Shown one piece after another: positions 61,210-64,000 of a stretch of DNA of 64,000 bases (positions within the stretch are counted from its first letter, which is position 1; each line of letters starts with the position of its first letter). Below the pieces are notes generated by a model. The model worked only from the letters and a program-made list of their open reading frames with translations. It searched no databases and was not told the origin of the DNA. The DNA comes from Cyclina sinensis. Taxonomy: Eukaryota; Mollusca; Bivalvia; Venerida; Veneridae. The position numbers and the translations under genes were made by a program. The stretch lies in NCBI GenBank assembly GCA_012932295.1, contig JAAONU010000078.1, forward strand, positions 186,001 through 250,000, read 5' to 3'.

Positions 61210-62870
61210 TGGAACGCCAGAACTGCCTGCTGGTGACTTTATCATTTCGTTCTGTGCATTTGGCATTAATCTCTGTAGTTATGACATTTCGTTCTGTGCA
61301 TTTGTCATTACACTGTAGAAAAATAATTCCGTTTAGTGCATTTGTCATAATGGTATGTAGTTCAACATTTCGATCTGTGTATTTGTCTTTACACTCTGTA
61401 GTTACAACATTTCGCCTTGTGCATTGTCATAATGCTTTGTAGTTACAACACGCTCTACAGTAAAATCATTTCGTTCTGTGGGTTTGTCTTTGCGCCTTGT
61501 AGTTATAACATTTCGATCTGTACATTTGTCCGGACGCCTTGTAGTTATAACACTTCGTCCTGTATATATGCCATTATATATGTAGCAATTACATTTCGCT
61601 CTCTGCATTTGTCGTTACGCTTTGTAGTTACAGCGTTTTCGTTCTGTTCATTTGTCATTACGCTTCGTACTTATATGATATCGTTGCGTGTATTTGTCAT
61701 TACGTTCTGTAGTTGTGACATTTGTCATTATGGAACGTAGTAAAAACATTTTACTTTCTGCATTTGTCATGACAGTCTGTAACTATAACATTCCGCCTTC
61801 AGTTTTCGCAATTAAGTTCTGTAGTTACAACATTTTGTTCTGTTCAGCTGTCATAAGGCTTTGTAATTATAACGTTTTGTTCTGTTCAGCTGTCATAGGG
61901 CTTTGTAATTATAACGTTTTGTTCTGTTCAGCTGTCATAGGGCTTTGTAATTATAACATTTTGTTCTGTTCAGCTGTCATAGGGCTTTGTAATTATAACG
62001 TTTTGTTCTGTTCAGCTGTCATAGGGCTCTGTGATTAAAACGTTTTGTTCTGTTCAGCTGTCATAAGGCTCTGTGATTATAACATTTTGTTCTGTTCAGC
62101 TGCCATAGGGCTTTGTAATTATAACATTTTGTTCTGTTCAGCTGTCATAGGGCTCTGTGATTATAACATTTTGTTCTGTTCAGCTGTCATAGGGCTCTGT
62201 GATTATAACGTTTTGTTCTGTTCAGCTGTCATGGGGCTTTGTAATGATAACGTTTTGTTCTGTTCAGCTGTCATAGGGCTTTGTGATTTTAACGTTTTGT
62301 TCTGTTCAGCTGTCATAGGGCTCTGTGATTAAAACGTTTTGTTCTGTTCAGCTGTCATAAAGCTCTGTGATTATAACATTTTGTTCTGTTCAGCTGTCAT
62401 AGGGCTCTGTGATTATAACGTTTTGTTCTGTCCAACTGTCATGGGGCTTTGTAATGATAACGTTTTGTTCTGTTCAGCTGTCATGGGGCTTTGTGATTTT
62501 AACGTTTTGTTCTGTTCAGCTGTCATAGGACTCTGTGATTATAAAGTTTGTTCTGTTCAGCTGTCATAGGGCTCTGTGATTATAGCATTTTGTTCTCGTT
62601 CAGCTGTCATAGGGCTCTGTGATTATAACGTTTTGTTCTGTTCAGCTGTCATAGGGCTCTGTGATTATAACGTTTTCAGCTGCCATAGGGCTTTGTGATT
62701 ATAACGTGTTGTTTTGTGCATTTGCCATTACGCTCTGTAGTAGAGTGTTGTTGCATTTGTCATTTTGCCATGTCGTTACTTATTGCGTTCTGTGCATTTT
62801 TCAGTATCCTTTGTAGTTGCGTCATTTCGTTCTGTGTGTTTGTCATTAGGTTCTGTATTGAATCATTTCG
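61210..62870. repeat. 42-bp minisatellite, ~39 copies with homogenised core
   Basis: The core (about 61830-62700) repeats GTTTTGTTCTGTTCAGCTGT then CATAGGGCTYTGTRATTATAAC with few changes. Outer copies on both sides are much more diverged (TTTCGTTCTGTGCATTTGTC and similar). Since 42 is a multiple of three, frames of 76-116 codons stay open; their Cys/Val-rich repeats (VLFCSAVIGLCDYN) are artefacts. Confidence 0.93.
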
Positions 62871-64000
62871 ATGGTATATATATTCGCAAGAAGGGACCAG
62901 ACGTGGCCCGAACGGGATTCCGTAGAGTAACATCTTTCTTAACCCTGACTGTCTGTCCTTGATGAAAGGCCAAAGTGCTATAAATGTTAAACCTGCAACC
63001 CGCCCTCTACCTAAAAACAAGGAGGCCCATATGACAAGGAGTGTTCAAACTTCATATGGTGATTTATTCAATAAATGATCCTATTGCTTTTTGGGTCAAA
63101 GTTCACTAAATTCTACGTTCAGTCGTACAAATACATATGACGAATAATTATGTTATTTTCATTGTGGTTTGGTCCTTCATTGTGCTTTCATTGGAAATAC
63201 ACATATGCAACTAGTTTAACTTATCACTTACTGAGTAAGATTTCTTATTATGGTTATAAACACTGCAAACTGATTCAAATAAGCTCCTAATTATAACGCT
63301 CTGATTATTAGGATCTGAACATCACAAAAAGAAGGTCACCTTCTCATGTCCTTTCAATCAGCCAATCAGTGCCTAGCCTAGCTTTCAAGTTATTGAAAGT
63401 ATATCTTTTTTTTTATTTTCGACCATTTGAACGCATGTGAAAAAAATGTATATCTAATTGGGATCCCAAGTAACTAAGTCGTTTTCTGCCATAAACGTCA
63501 CAGTTAATTGAGGAAATCTTGTAAAATATTGAGAATTCTTTTTTTGTATGTGTGTAAAATTTCCAGTTGCTTTTGATTAAAACTTCATATATACCAAAAG
63601 AAACAGGCCCGTTTACTTGAATAATTTCGTCACCATGCTCATACTCATATTAATATTCATAATATAGAAAATACAAACCAAACCTTTAATAAACTTATAT
63701 AAATTAAGGAGAATTCTTTTATCCTACAAAACACAAAATATTTAACACGCTATAAGAAGTTTGCACATTCAACATTGACACGTCGTGTGTACAGGTAAAC
63801 CAGAAAGACGCGTCATAAGATTAGCTGGGATGTAAATAACAATACTGGGAATCCTGATTATCAAGAAGATAGAATTAAATGGGTCACCTTGAGATCTAAC
63901 CGTAGTTAGATCGCGTACTTCAGACAGATTTATATACGCTGATATGTTACTTCAATCTACGTACGCTTTTGATTTTTTTACAACATGAACCAATCTGTTC
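62871..64000. other. Stretch without a recognisable gene
   Basis: No exon or element recognised. A small palindrome, GATCTAACCGTAGTTAGATC, lies at 63892-63911. Confidence 0.5.

Noticed and set aside
61688..62569. Open frames of 76-116 codons with repeated Cys/Val/Leu units
   Set aside because: By-product of the 42-bp minisatellite period; homogenisation pattern is that of non-coding DNA.
1..64000. CRISPR array, bacterial operon or phage system
   Set aside because: Tandem arrays here have no unique spacers between short repeats; introns, SINEs and LTR elements show the DNA is from an animal genome.

Overview
The window looks like intergenic or intronic DNA of a marine invertebrate, most probably a heterodont bivalve mollusc. 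It is AT-rich, its genes have GT-AG introns, and it is packed with tRNA-derived SINEs, LINE fragments, a BEL/Pao retrotransposon, DNA transposons and long tandem arrays. The placement rests on repeat types I associate with bivalves, not on a database search. I recognise no ordinary host protein-coding gene; every protein I can name belongs to a mobile element.

Layout. 1-9.1 kb: a 61-bp tandem array cut by the window edge, three identical 50-bp repeats, a dispersed repeat, then a ~145-bp tandem array rich in TGACCT half-sites (6.9-9.07 kb). 9.8-11.0 kb: a ~30-bp minisatellite carrying TGACGTCA palindromes. 11.7-13.83 kb: a minus-strand tRNA-derived SINE next to a complete foldback-like element with a 9-bp target duplication. 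15.2-18.2 kb: a ~64-bp satellite with a TATA motif in most units. 18.90-27.85 kb: an apparently intact PIF/Harbinger transposon with 26-bp perfect inverted termini, a four-exon DDE transposase and a convergent five-exon Myb/SANT-like gene. 28.5-29.2 kb: a decayed Tigger/pogo-like MITE. 29.85-38.71 kb: an 8.86-kb composite with CACTG termini and ATACGG/CCGTAT subterminal arrays, best explained as a non-autonomous CACTA (CMC) element; it holds a LINE 3' end and a promoter-like block followed by a possible two-exon microgene. 39.5-45 kb: SINE remnants and three repeat blocks. 46.93-55.99 kb: a full-length BEL/Pao retrotransposon on the minus strand, with ~98% identical LTRs and a 5-bp target duplication. 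Its gag-pol is broken by many frameshifts, and between pol and the 3' LTR it carries an unusual extra region (C2H2 zinc fingers plus an acidic 29-residue repeat). 56-58.2 kb: a SINE, an AATG microsatellite and a LINE endonuclease relic. 61.2-62.8 kb: a 42-bp minisatellite with a homogenised core.

How the parts work together. In the Harbinger element the DDE nuclease and the Myb-like protein form the two-component system known for this superfamily; the many CGTTA motifs under both termini are the natural candidate binding sites. In the BEL element a strong splice acceptor sits just upstream of the zinc-finger frame, which suggests expression from a spliced subgenomic RNA. Many long open frames over the minisatellites arise only because the repeat period is a multiple of three.
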